Of a stretch of 11,002 nucleotides of DNA, positions 1 to 5,087 are shown in pieces. The DNA is from CAYIRQ01 sp964365905. GTDB lineage: Bacteria; Patescibacteriota; Gracilibacteria; Peribacterales; Peribacteraceae. The stretch is taken from the NCBI GenBank assembly GCA_964365905.1, contig CAYIRQ010000044.1, forward strand, positions 1 to 11,002. The letters are read 5' to 3'. The notes under the pieces were generated by a model. That model was given only the letters and a program-made list of their open reading frames with translations, was not told the DNA's origin and ran no database searches. Within the stretch, counting starts at the first letter, position 1, and each line of letters starts with the position of its first letter. The position numbers were made by a program, and so were the translations under genes.

Positions 1-174
1 ATAGAAGAGGAGAAGATAGAGAGGAGGGAGACTTGCCTGCCCTGAAGCGATGCGAAGCATCTGCTTCGGGGGCGACCCCCCATTACCTCGACAAATCCTA
101 CCAGAGAATTTGTTCCCCGGATGGTCGGCATGACGTAGCGGAATAACCTCTGTTGCAAAACTGAGTAGTTCCAT
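1..174 (-). CDS. Partial protein of unknown function, N-terminal 58 residues
   Basis: An open frame runs from an ATG at 174 on the minus strand to the window edge without a stop. The start is well supported: AGGAG (plus-strand 180-184) lies 5 nt upstream, one of the few clear Shine-Dalgarno sites in the window. The protein begins MELLSFATEVIPLRHADHPG. I do not recognise a family and see no catalytic motif. From about residue 30 the sequence turns Gly/Pro rich and includes SGQAS, encoded by a hairpin-forming repeat at 41-80, so part of this stretch may be inserted repeat and not ancestral protein. The last visible residues are hydrophobic (LPPLYLLLFY), encoded by a pyrimidine-rich tract. The rest of the gene lies outside the window, so function cannot be judged. 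Confidence 0.55.
   Translation of the reverse strand, partial: MELLSFATEVIPLRHADHPGNKFSGRICRGNGGSPPKQMLRIASGQASLPPLYLLLFY
41..80. repeat. Hairpin repeat inside the partial minus-strand ORF
   Basis: CCTGAAGC (41-48) pairs with GCTTCGGG (63-70) with one G-T wobble, and inside it GATGC (49-53) pairs with GCATC (57-61). An overlapping second hairpin is GGGGG-CGA-CCCCC at 68-80. Read on the minus strand in the ORF frame, the adjoining TCAGGGCAGGCAAG encodes S-G-Q-A. This resembles the TCAGGGCAAGC at the end of the repeat inserted in recA, which also encodes SGQA. Confidence 0.6.
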
Positions 175-206
175 CGATACTCCTCTCATCGTACCCCGCT
201 GTCGGT

Positions 207-238
207 GGGGTCGGCGGGCGGGGGGGTGGGGTGGCGGG
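207..238 (+). other. G-rich tract with G-quadruplex potential, abutting the gap
   Basis: G-runs occur at 207-210, 216-218, 220-226, 228-231 and 236-238, separated by short loops of 1 to 5 nt, which satisfies the usual G-quadruplex pattern. The tract ends exactly where the N run begins, so its true length is unknown and the assembly may have failed here because of it. Confidence 0.55.
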
Positions 239-248
239 NNNNNNNNNN
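239..248. other. Assembly gap (10 N)
   Basis: Ten consecutive N bases mark a scaffold join. The real distance between the two sides may differ from ten bases, and the divergent promoter region between the minus gene (start 174) and the plus gene (start 399) is therefore incomplete. Confidence 0.99.
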
Positions 249-336
249 GTCTGTATGGGTTTCTTGCATTGTAACGTTGTCCTTTCTGATTATATCGTTT
301 TGAGTTTGAAATGATATTTTTCTGTCATTCCTTCGT

Positions 337-353
337 CCCGATCTCTGATCGGG
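337..353. repeat. Short perfect hairpin upstream of the DUF378 gene
   Basis: CCCGATC (337-343) and GATCGGG (347-353) form a perfect 7-bp stem with a TCT loop. The preceding TTCTGTCAT (322-330) recurs at 8328-8336 after the Nudix gene, and TGTCAT also opens the elements at 1139 and 7631. It could be part of a dispersed repeat or a leader hairpin; no U-tract follows, so a terminator is not indicated. Confidence 0.45.
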
Positions 354-398
354 GGACAAGTTCTGGCAATCCGTGTTCTCATCTTCCCCCCCTTTCCC

Positions 399-635
399 AT
401 GTGTCAGAAATCCCCCTACTGCTGTATCGGGTACATTCTCATCATCGTCGGCGCTCTCAACTGGGGACTCGTCGGCGCATTCAATGTGAATGTCGTCGAG
501 ATGCTTCTCGGGAGCTGGCCGATGCTCCTCCGCATCGTTTACGTCCTCGTCGGTCTCGCCGGACTCGGAGGGCTGGTCGCCATGGCGAAACACGCCGGGA
601 AGTGCGGATACTGCAGTCCCCATGCGGGTCAGTGA
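399..635 (+). CDS. DUF378 family small membrane protein
   Basis: This 78-residue protein matches the DUF378 pattern: two membrane segments (about residues 9-28 and 43-63) with the signature GALNWGLVG at 18-26 in the first. The family is widespread in bacteria, of unknown biochemical role, and lies in the cytoplasmic membrane. Cysteines occur near the N-terminus (C2, C8, C9) and as C-G-Y-C near the C-terminus, which could bind metal or form disulphides; that is inference. There is no Shine-Dalgarno site: the ATG follows a C/T-rich tract. The last 14 nt overlap the next gene, so the two are probably translationally coupled. Confidence 0.85.
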   Translation: MCQKSPYCCIGYILIIVGALNWGLVGAFNVNVVEMLLGSWPMLLRIVYVLVGLAGLGGLVAMAKHAGKCGYCSPHAGQ

Positions 636-1134
636 GAATTTCACCGTGCAGCAGGTCATCGTGATGCTCAGCATCACGATTGTGATCGTCATCGTGACGC
701 TCTTCTCCCTCGATCCGCTCGTGCAGCTTCGTTCCGCGCGCAATCAGCTGCGCTTTGCGGGATTGCAAACACTGGGAAGCGCCCTGCGTACATACGAGGA
801 AGAGAACGGAAGTCTCCCGGCGATGATCGATGCCATGCGCGACACTGTGCAGATCATTGGAGAGGGGAGGGGAGCGACCTTTGAAGAGTGCGCGGCAGTC
901 GAATGTCGTGGAGAGAGAGTAACTCCTTTTGGATGTCTCACTCCTGGACTCACTGCTTCTCTGCAGCCATTTCTTGGTGCTCTTCCCAAGGATCCTATTC
1001 GTGGATCGAGTCTGAATGCACGCTACTTCATCAATACCTCGGATCACGGAGCAATCATCCTCGGCGCGTGTGATGAGGAGTCGGAAGATTTGGAGGGGAG
1101 TGCGTTGCCGCCGAGGATCCAGGTTGCTTGGTGA
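622..1134 (+). CDS. Pilin-like (type IV pilin / pseudopilin family) protein
   Basis: I chose the ATG at 622, inside the end of the upstream gene, because the 170-residue product then begins with a short polar head followed by a long hydrophobic helix (about 10-30), as in type IV pilins and pseudopilins. The next segment, ALRTYEEENGSLP (54-66), and the later LPKDPI followed by Y-F-I-N lie in the usual pseudopilin order (helix, N-G-x-x-P, D-P region, C-terminal strand). Four Cys in the C-terminal half could form disulphides. The head reads ENFTVQQ, so the usual Gly before the cleavage site and the Glu at mature position 5 are absent. It may therefore be an unprocessed membrane-anchored relative. 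No pilus assembly genes are visible nearby. Confidence 0.6.
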   Translation: MRVSENFTVQQVIVMLSITIVIVIVTLFSLDPLVQLRSARNQLRFAGLQTLGSALRTYEEENGSLPAMIDAMRDTVQIIGEGRGATFEECAAVECRGERVTPFGCLTPGLTASLQPFLGALPKDPIRGSSLNARYFINTSDHGAIILGACDEESEDLEGSALPPRIQVAW

Positions 1135-1138
1135 ACAA

Positions 1139-1187
1139 AGTGTGTCATGCCGAGTGATCAGCTGACACGGCTGATTGTATCGAGGCA
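1139..1187. repeat. Short palindromic element, shares both ends with the element at 7631
   Basis: The element starts 5 nt after the pilin-like stop codon. Its left end AGTGTGTCAT (1139-1148) and right-end TGTATCGAGG (1176-1185) are identical to 7631-7640 and 7740-7749. Internally ATCAGC (1157-1162) pairs with GCTGAT (1170-1175), and TGCC (1148-1151) pairs with GGCA (1184-1187). It lies between convergent genes and could act as a bidirectional terminator or be a small non-autonomous repeat. Confidence 0.65.
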
Positions 1188-1192
1188 CCTTC

Positions 1193-1648
1193 TTAATTTT
1201 CACTCGGATCCTGCGTCGAGGTGCACCCCGAGTCCTGCATATCAATGTTCCTGTCTCCATCGTTATCCACCGTGTCTTCGCAGCGCGCCTTGGGTCGCGC
1301 CTCCCCGTCATAGGGTGTGCGGCATCCGAAATCCCTCCTGTCGATGAAGCCGTCCCGATCGTTATCGAACCCATCGAAGCATTCTCCGTCTTTCCATTCT
1401 CTTGGGTCAGTGCCGCTCACGCATCCCACATCTCCCGGGTAATCAAACGTGTCATCATTCTCCGGGTCGCTATTCACGCTGTCACTGCACTCCGGTTGCT
1501 CCGAGATCGCCTGCCCCAGGAGATTCACGGTGTTTGCGATCATCGAGAGAAGAATCGTGAGGAGCACGAGGAACGTTCCGACGAGGAGTTGCAGGTGATA
1601 CTTGAGCAGAAACACCTGGAATCGGAGGAAGAGGAGATGTGTTTGCAT
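1193..1648 (-). CDS. Membrane-anchored protein with Cys-flanked Asp-rich (DxDxDG-type) repeats
   Basis: The 151-residue product has one N-terminal membrane segment (about 19-39) and then an Asp- and Cys-rich domain with three repeats bounded by cysteines (C54-C76, C90-C109, C123-C142). The best copy reads CFDGFDNDRDGFIDRRDFGC, the DGxDNDxDGxID-type motif known from secreted bacterial and archaeal proteins and resembling thrombospondin type 3 or EF-hand-like calcium loops. Calcium binding and one disulphide per repeat are inferred. The domain should lie outside the membrane. Repeats 1 and 3 are degenerate. No Shine-Dalgarno site is seen, but a perfect TATAAT (1663-1668, minus strand) lies 14 nt upstream of the ATG and overlaps the prfA stop codon, suggesting its own promoter. 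Confidence 0.7.
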   Translation of the reverse strand: MQTHLLFLRFQVFLLKYHLQLLVGTFLVLLTILLSMIANTVNLLGQAISEQPECSDSVNSDPENDDTFDYPGDVGCVSGTDPREWKDGECFDGFDNDRDGFIDRRDFGCRTPYDGEARPKARCEDTVDNDGDRNIDMQDSGCTSTQDPSEN

Positions 1649-1662
1649 TGTGTATTCTTCCC

Positions 1663-1668
1663 ATTATA
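1663..1668 (-). promoter_or_regulatory. -10 box TATAAT for the Asp-repeat protein
   Basis: A perfect TATAAT reads on the minus strand, 14 nt before the ATG at 1648, and overlaps the prfA stop codon (1664-1666). Initiation about 7 nt downstream would give a leader of only about 7 nt. I see no convincing -35 box. Confidence 0.45.
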
Positions 1669-2722
1669 CACCCGTTTTCAGCTTTTCCTCCAGTGCCGCT
1701 TTGCTGAGAGAATCGACAATGTCTGCGAGATTCCCTTCGAGGATGGATGGCAGATTACTGAAGTTCTCCTTAATCCTGTGATCCGTCACCCGATCCTGCG
1801 GAAAGTTGTAGGTGCGGATTTTTTCGCTCCGGTCCCCTGAGCCGATCTGCCCCGCGCGCAGGTCTCCCCGTTCCTTCGCGATGCGTTCCTGTTCCGCGGC
1901 ATAGAGGCGGCTCCGGAGGAGCGAGAGCGCGAGTGCGCGGTTTTGGATCTGGCTGCGTTCGGATTGACATGCGACGACCACCATTGTGGGAATGTGGGTA
2001 ATCCGCACGGCGCTCTCCGTTTTATTCACATGCTGCCCGCCCGCGCCGCCCGCGCGGAACGTATCGATGCGCAGATCTTCGTTCCGGATCGTGAGATCGA
2101 CTTCCTCGGCTTCGGGAAGAATCGCGACCGTCGCCGCGGACGTATGGACTCTTCCCTTCGCTTCCGTTTCCGGAATGCGCTGCACGCGATGAACGCCGCT
2201 CTCGAACTTGAGTTTGCCGTAGACGCCTTCCCCTCCGATACGCGCCGCGACTTCCTTGATGCCGCCGGTATCACTGAGGGAGGAACTCAGGATTTCCGTG
2301 CGCCACCCTTCGCGCTCTGCGAACCGGAGATACATCCGGAGGAGCTCCGAAGCAAAGAGCGCCGCTTCCTCTCCCCCCGTTCCCGCGCGCACCTCAAGGA
2401 TGACGGAACGATCGTCATCTTTGTCTTTGGGAACAAGCGCACGCTTGAGTTTCTCCTCGAGAGCGGGGAGACGCTCGCGTGCTTTTGCCGCCTCCTCCTC
2501 CGCGATCGCGCGAAGTTCCTTGTCCTCACTAGCGAGCGCAGGTTCTTCGATCGCGGCGAGGAGAGAAAGATACTCGCGCGCAGTAGGGAGAATCCCTTGA
2601 AGCTCCGCCACCCGCTTCCCGATGCGCTTGAGCTCGGCCGGATTGCTGTGCACCGCCCGCTCGAGGAGCTTCTTTCCAAGGTCATCGTATTCCCGGAGGA
2701 TGGCAGTGACGCGATCGCGCAT
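1664..2722 (-). CDS. prfA: Peptide chain release factor 1 (RF1)
   Basis: RF1 recognises UAA and UAG in the ribosomal A site and triggers hydrolysis of peptidyl-tRNA. The 352-residue product has the codon-recognition tripeptide in the RF1 form, P-E-T (184-186, within RVQRIPETEAKGRVHTSA), and not the SPF of RF2. The catalytic GGQ is at 228-230 in GGAGGQHVNKTESA, and the C-terminal block GSGDRSEKIRTYNFPQDRVTDHR is typical. The N-terminal domain is helical and charged. Length fits the family (about 355-360). I prefer the ATG at 2722 over the in-frame ATG at 2758: it matches the family N-terminus and avoids overlap with the divergent gene. No Shine-Dalgarno site is present; TATCCT lies 7 nt upstream, so the message may be leaderless. 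Confidence 0.96.
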   Translation of the reverse strand: MRDRVTAILREYDDLGKKLLERAVHSNPAELKRIGKRVAELQGILPTAREYLSLLAAIEEPALASEDKELRAIAEEEAAKARERLPALEEKLKRALVPKDKDDDRSVILEVRAGTGGEEAALFASELLRMYLRFAEREGWRTEILSSSLSDTGGIKEVAARIGGEGVYGKLKFESGVHRVQRIPETEAKGRVHTSAATVAILPEAEEVDLTIRNEDLRIDTFRAGGAGGQHVNKTESAVRITHIPTMVVVACQSERSQIQNRALALSLLRSRLYAAEQERIAKERGDLRAGQIGSGDRSEKIRTYNFPQDRVTDHRIKENFSNLPSILEGNLADIVDSLSKAALEEKLKTGV

Positions 2723-2729
2723 GCATCTT

Positions 2730-2735
2730 AGGATA
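2730..2735 (-). promoter_or_regulatory. Putative -10 box of prfA overlapping the Shine-Dalgarno site of the divergent gene
   Basis: TATCCT on the minus strand ends 7 nt before the prfA ATG, placing the predicted transcription start at or next to the start codon. The same bases on the plus strand provide TAGGA (2729-2733), 7 nt before the GTG start of the SLH gene. The two genes are thus divergent across only 18 bp (2723-2740). Confidence 0.4.
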
Positions 2736-2740
2736 CCTAC

Positions 2741-3424
2741 GTGCGACGCATCTTGCATCAGTGTTTAGGCAAGCAAGTATTCCTCTTTGCCCTCTTTGCC
2801 TTTCTCCCTTTGGAACATGCTTCTTTAGAAGCTCGTTCTTTCCCCGATATCCCGACCGAAGCCTGGTACCGCGAAGAGGTGGAGAGTTTCCTTGTACAAG
2901 GATACCTCGATCCCTCGCAACCCACGTTTCGAGGGAATGATCGTGCGACACGGGCGGAGTTTGTGAAGCTGATCGTGGAACTGAGTGGCGGCATCCTCGA
3001 TGATCCGCCCGCGAAACCCAGCTTCAGCGATGTTGCAACCGCCGATTGGTTCTTTCCGTACATGGAGGAGGCGGTGCGGGAGAAGTGGCTGAAGGGAGAC
3101 CGAGATTGTTATCAAGACTCCAAGACTCCAAGATTCCAAGATTCCAAATGCTTCGTGAGACCTCATGCCCCCATCCTCCGTGCGGAAGCGGCGACGCTCC
3201 TTAGTCGTGCTTACGGCATGAAGCCCCTCTCGCGTGCGCCTGCGTTCTCCGATAATCCGCCGGGCTCATGGTTTTCCGATGCGATTCAGGCGACCGCCGA
3301 TCACTGTATTCTGCGCGGGGACGATAACACGCGTTCCGTCCGACCCGCCGCTTTCCTCAATCGCGCGGAGATGGTCGTGATGCTTGCGCGTGTTGATGAG
3401 GGGAGGAAATATCCGGAGTGCTGA
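2741..3424 (+). CDS. Exported protein with three SLH (S-layer homology) domains
   Basis: The start is GTG at 2741, supported by TAGGA 7 nt upstream and by the signal peptide it yields: Arg-rich head, hydrophobic VFLFALFAFLPL (13-24), likely cleavage after about residue 31. The mature protein is three SLH domains in a row (about 33-82, 94-157, 169-217), each with the S-F-x-D or A-F-S-D opening, an aromatic W-(Y/F)-x-x-x-(V/A/M) helix and a closing R-A-E-(F/A/M) helix. SLH domains bind secondary cell wall polymers and hold proteins on the surface; with nothing else present, this one may be a wall-binding adaptor. SLH2 carries an insertion (QDSKTPRFQDSK) encoded by an 8-bp tandem repeat. Length is 227 residues. 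A strong hairpin follows the stop. Confidence 0.88.
   Translation: MRRILHQCLGKQVFLFALFAFLPLEHASLEARSFPDIPTEAWYREEVESFLVQGYLDPSQPTFRGNDRATRAEFVKLIVELSGGILDDPPAKPSFSDVATADWFFPYMEEAVREKWLKGDRDCYQDSKTPRFQDSKCFVRPHAPILRAEAATLLSRAYGMKPLSRAPAFSDNPPGSWFSDAIQATADHCILRGDDNTRSVRPAAFLNRAEMVVMLARVDEGRKYPEC
3114..3145 (+). repeat. Octamer tandem repeat, four copies, within the SLH gene
   Basis: Two copies of AAGACTCC (3114-3129) are followed by two of AAGATTCC (3130-3145). The unit is 8 bp, so a gain or loss of one copy shifts the reading frame within the second SLH domain. The segment encodes a Q-D-S-K repeat that does not fit the SLH consensus. Confidence 0.85.
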
Positions 3425-3430
3425 TGGGAG

Positions 3431-3468
3431 GAAACCGAGGAGTCCGAGGATTCGGACTCGTCGGTTTC
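3431..3468 (+). terminator. Long hairpin between the SLH gene and lgt-like gene
   Basis: GAAACCGA (3431-3438) pairs with TCGGTTTC (3461-3468) and GAGTCCGA (3440-3447) with TCGGACTC (3452-3459), giving 16 base pairs with one G-G mismatch and a GGAT loop. It begins 7 nt after the SLH stop and is followed by a T-rich but interrupted stretch (CTCTTTTCTTT, 3475-3485). It is probably an intrinsic terminator, though the weak U-tract also allows an attenuator or a repeat element. Confidence 0.55.
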
Positions 3469-3484
3469 TTCGGACTCTTTTCTT

Positions 3485-3493
3485 TGCTACGTT
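3485..3493 (+). promoter_or_regulatory. Putative extended -10 (TGC-TACGTT) of the lgt-like gene
   Basis: TGC (3485-3487) followed by TACGTT (3488-3493) lies 6 nt before the ATG at 3500, placing the predicted transcription start at the start codon. No Shine-Dalgarno site is present. The same geometry is seen at mraY. Confidence 0.35.
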
Positions 3494-3499
3494 GTCCGC

Positions 3500-4426
3500 A
3501 TGTTCGAGGCCTACCAAATCGGTCCTTTCCTCTTCCGCAGCCATCTCCTCATTCTCGCATTGGGAGTCTGGTTGTCGACGGAACTCTTTCTCCGACTTGC
3601 GCTGAGTGAGGGATTGCAGGTGACGCACTTCTGGCGCCTGAGCCCCGCATACCTCGCAGGATTTTTCCTCGGCGGACGCCTGCTCGCCGTCCTCGTGCTG
3701 TACCGCGTCTATCTCCAAGATCCGGGACGCTACTTTATCTTTTGGGATGGAACGTTCAGTTTTCTTGGTGGTTGCATTGGTGTCGCAGTCGTCCTTTTTG
3801 TTGCGACGATCCATGATCGCACGACGTTTCTGCAGTGGCTGGATGCGCTGATTCCTGCCGCGATGCTCGGGCACGCACTCGACTGGTTGGGGCGTTTCTT
3901 CGGAAATCTTTCGTACGGGAAGCCCACCGATGTGCTGTGGGGAATCGAGGTGAATTCGATGGCCGTGCGTTACACCGTACCCATTCATCCCGTGCAGCTG
4001 TATGCCGCTTTTTTCTTTGCATTCCTTACGCTCCTTCTCCTCAAAATTCGGAAATCTCCCCGTTGCCGCGCCGGGCTCGTTACGCTCCTTGGCATCGTGC
4101 TCGGAGCACTCGGGACGCTCTTCCTTGAGTTTTTTCGCGGAGACTTCGCGGTCACGATCTTTGCAAAGCTCAGTGATTTCCTCTTCCTCGGGTTCCTCTT
4201 TGCGAGCCTTGGGACGATTGCTGTCTTTGAACGACGCATCTCTCCGCGATACTCCCTCTGGAACAGTATTATCGTGGGTCTGGCGACTGCTCTCTACATT
4301 TTTGCCCGTCCCTGGATCGATGTCGCGACCGTGGAGTGGCGTTTCAGTCAGTTCCTCGCCATCCTTGCGATCCTCGGGACCGTTGTGTACGTTACCGTCC
4401 ACCGATGGAAATATCCGCACCTCTAG
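3500..4426 (+). CDS. lgt: Lgt-like (prolipoprotein diacylglyceryl transferase family) membrane protein, divergent
   Basis: Lgt transfers diacylglycerol from phosphatidylglycerol to the lipobox Cys of prolipoproteins in the inner membrane. This 308-residue multi-spanning protein keeps the family layout: IGPF near the N-terminus, GGRLLAVLV (58-66), WDGTFSFLGG (82-91), LGHALDWLGRFFGNLSYGKPT (about 123-143), IHPVQLY (162-168) and LEFFRGD (209-215). Several residues held to be essential in E. coli Lgt appear replaced: the SFHGG His is Leu (89), the Arg of GRIG aligns with Trp (129, with an Arg three residues on), the first-helix Tyr aligns with His (15), and the Arg before the final EFFR aligns with Thr (206). 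The family call is firm, but activity is uncertain. Its end overlaps the next gene by 22 nt, implying coupling. Confidence 0.75.
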   Translation: MFEAYQIGPFLFRSHLLILALGVWLSTELFLRLALSEGLQVTHFWRLSPAYLAGFFLGGRLLAVLVLYRVYLQDPGRYFIFWDGTFSFLGGCIGVAVVLFVATIHDRTTFLQWLDALIPAAMLGHALDWLGRFFGNLSYGKPTDVLWGIEVNSMAVRYTVPIHPVQLYAAFFFAFLTLLLLKIRKSPRCRAGLVTLLGIVLGALGTLFLEFFRGDFAVTIFAKLSDFLFLGFLFASLGTIAVFERRISPRYSLWNSIIVGLATALYIFARPWIDVATVEWRFSQFLAILAILGTVVYVTVHRWKYPHL

Positions 4427-5082
4427 CGTCGTTTCAGGCCTTCCTCGACTCCGCATTCACCTTCGTGAGTGAGGATCCGGTACTGCGCGGAATTCAGGCG
4501 CTCCTTGCCTTCGGTGCGTTCACGCTCGTATTCCTCATCTTCTATGCGACGCGGGACATTCTCCTGCGGACCCGCTCACTCACTGCGCAGCTTGGCTGCG
4601 TCCTCCTTGTGGCCCTGTTTCCCGTCGTCGGATTTCTTCTCTACCTCCTCCTGCGTCCCGCGAGGACCGTTGCCGAACGCGCGATGGAAGAGAGTTTGCA
4701 GCGTATCGAGGCGATGTTAGAGGAAACACGTCATGCTGAGCCTCTTGGCTCCGCTCAGGGTCAACTCTGCCCTCAATGTCATGGTGAGCTATGTCATGCT
4801 GACCCTTCGGCAAGCTCCCGTTCAGGGCCTGAGGGCCCCTCAGGGCCTCGAACGGCAGGATCACTCGGGGAAAAGTTACCCGGGGTTTCTGGGTGTCACA
4901 CTGAGCACCGTCGAAGTGTGAGCGTCGAAGCACGAACCACGAAGCATCTCGCAAGTGTTCATCAGAACTCCACGGGCTTCGTTGCTCCTCTCTCTGCGTC
5001 TCCACCAAAACCTGAAAGCAGCTTTGAGAAACGTCCTATGAAAGAAGAGGAGAAAGAACTCGCGTTTTCTCTCACCTCATAG
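4405..5082 (+). CDS. Two-TM membrane protein with a repeat-derived C-terminal tail
   Basis: I chose the ATG at 4405 (225 residues), which overlaps the lgt-like gene by 22 nt; an upstream ATG at 4336 would add 23 residues without membrane character. Two membrane helices lie at about 29-48 and 62-83, with a layout (short loop, LFPVVGFLLYLLLRP) reminiscent of PLDc_N-type or DUF-type small membrane proteins. A charged, probably coiled-coil segment (86-109) follows. From about residue 110 to 185 the protein is encoded by clustered inverted repeats and looks low in complexity; it contains one C-P-Q-C pair (122-125) that could be the remnant of a zinc ribbon. The end is rich in Lys and Glu. Function unknown. 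The ancestral protein may have been much shorter. Confidence 0.6.
   Translation: MEISAPLASFQAFLDSAFTFVSEDPVLRGIQALLAFGAFTLVFLIFYATRDILLRTRSLTAQLGCVLLVALFPVVGFLLYLLLRPARTVAERAMEESLQRIEAMLEETRHAEPLGSAQGQLCPQCHGELCHADPSASSRSGPEGPSGPRTAGSLGEKLPGVSGCHTEHRRSVSVEARTTKHLASVHQNSTGFVAPLSASPPKPESSFEKRPMKEEEKELAFSLTS
4731..4935. repeat. Cluster of interspersed inverted repeats within an ORF
   Basis: TCATGCTGA occurs at 4731-4739 and 4794-4802. CTGAGC (4736-4741) pairs with GCTCAG (4753-4758). GACCCTTCG (4801-4809) is identical to the start of the repeat inside recA (7303-7311). A GC-rich hairpin spans 4819-4854, closed by CGTTC/GAACG around CCTGAG/CTCAGG. CACACT (4897-4902) pairs with AGTGTG (4915-4920). 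Several repeat units have therefore landed side by side without breaking the frame. Confidence 0.65.
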
Positions 5083-5087
5083 TAATC

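Noticed and set aside
490..621. Upstream start for the pilin-like gene at 490.
   Set aside because: The extra 44 residues are the out-of-frame reading of the DUF378 gene and lack pilin features; the ATG at 622 puts the hydrophobic helix at the N-terminus.
481..1374. 297-codon minus-strand ORF.
   Set aside because: It is antisense to two plus-strand genes with recognisable products, and its translation is Arg/Ser-rich without motifs.
2723..2758. Longer prfA start at 2758.
   Set aside because: It adds 12 residues not expected in RF1, overlaps the divergent SLH gene, and has no ribosome binding site.
3266..4456. 396-codon minus-strand ORF.
   Set aside because: It is the antisense shadow of the SLH and lgt-like genes and is charged throughout, with no domain.
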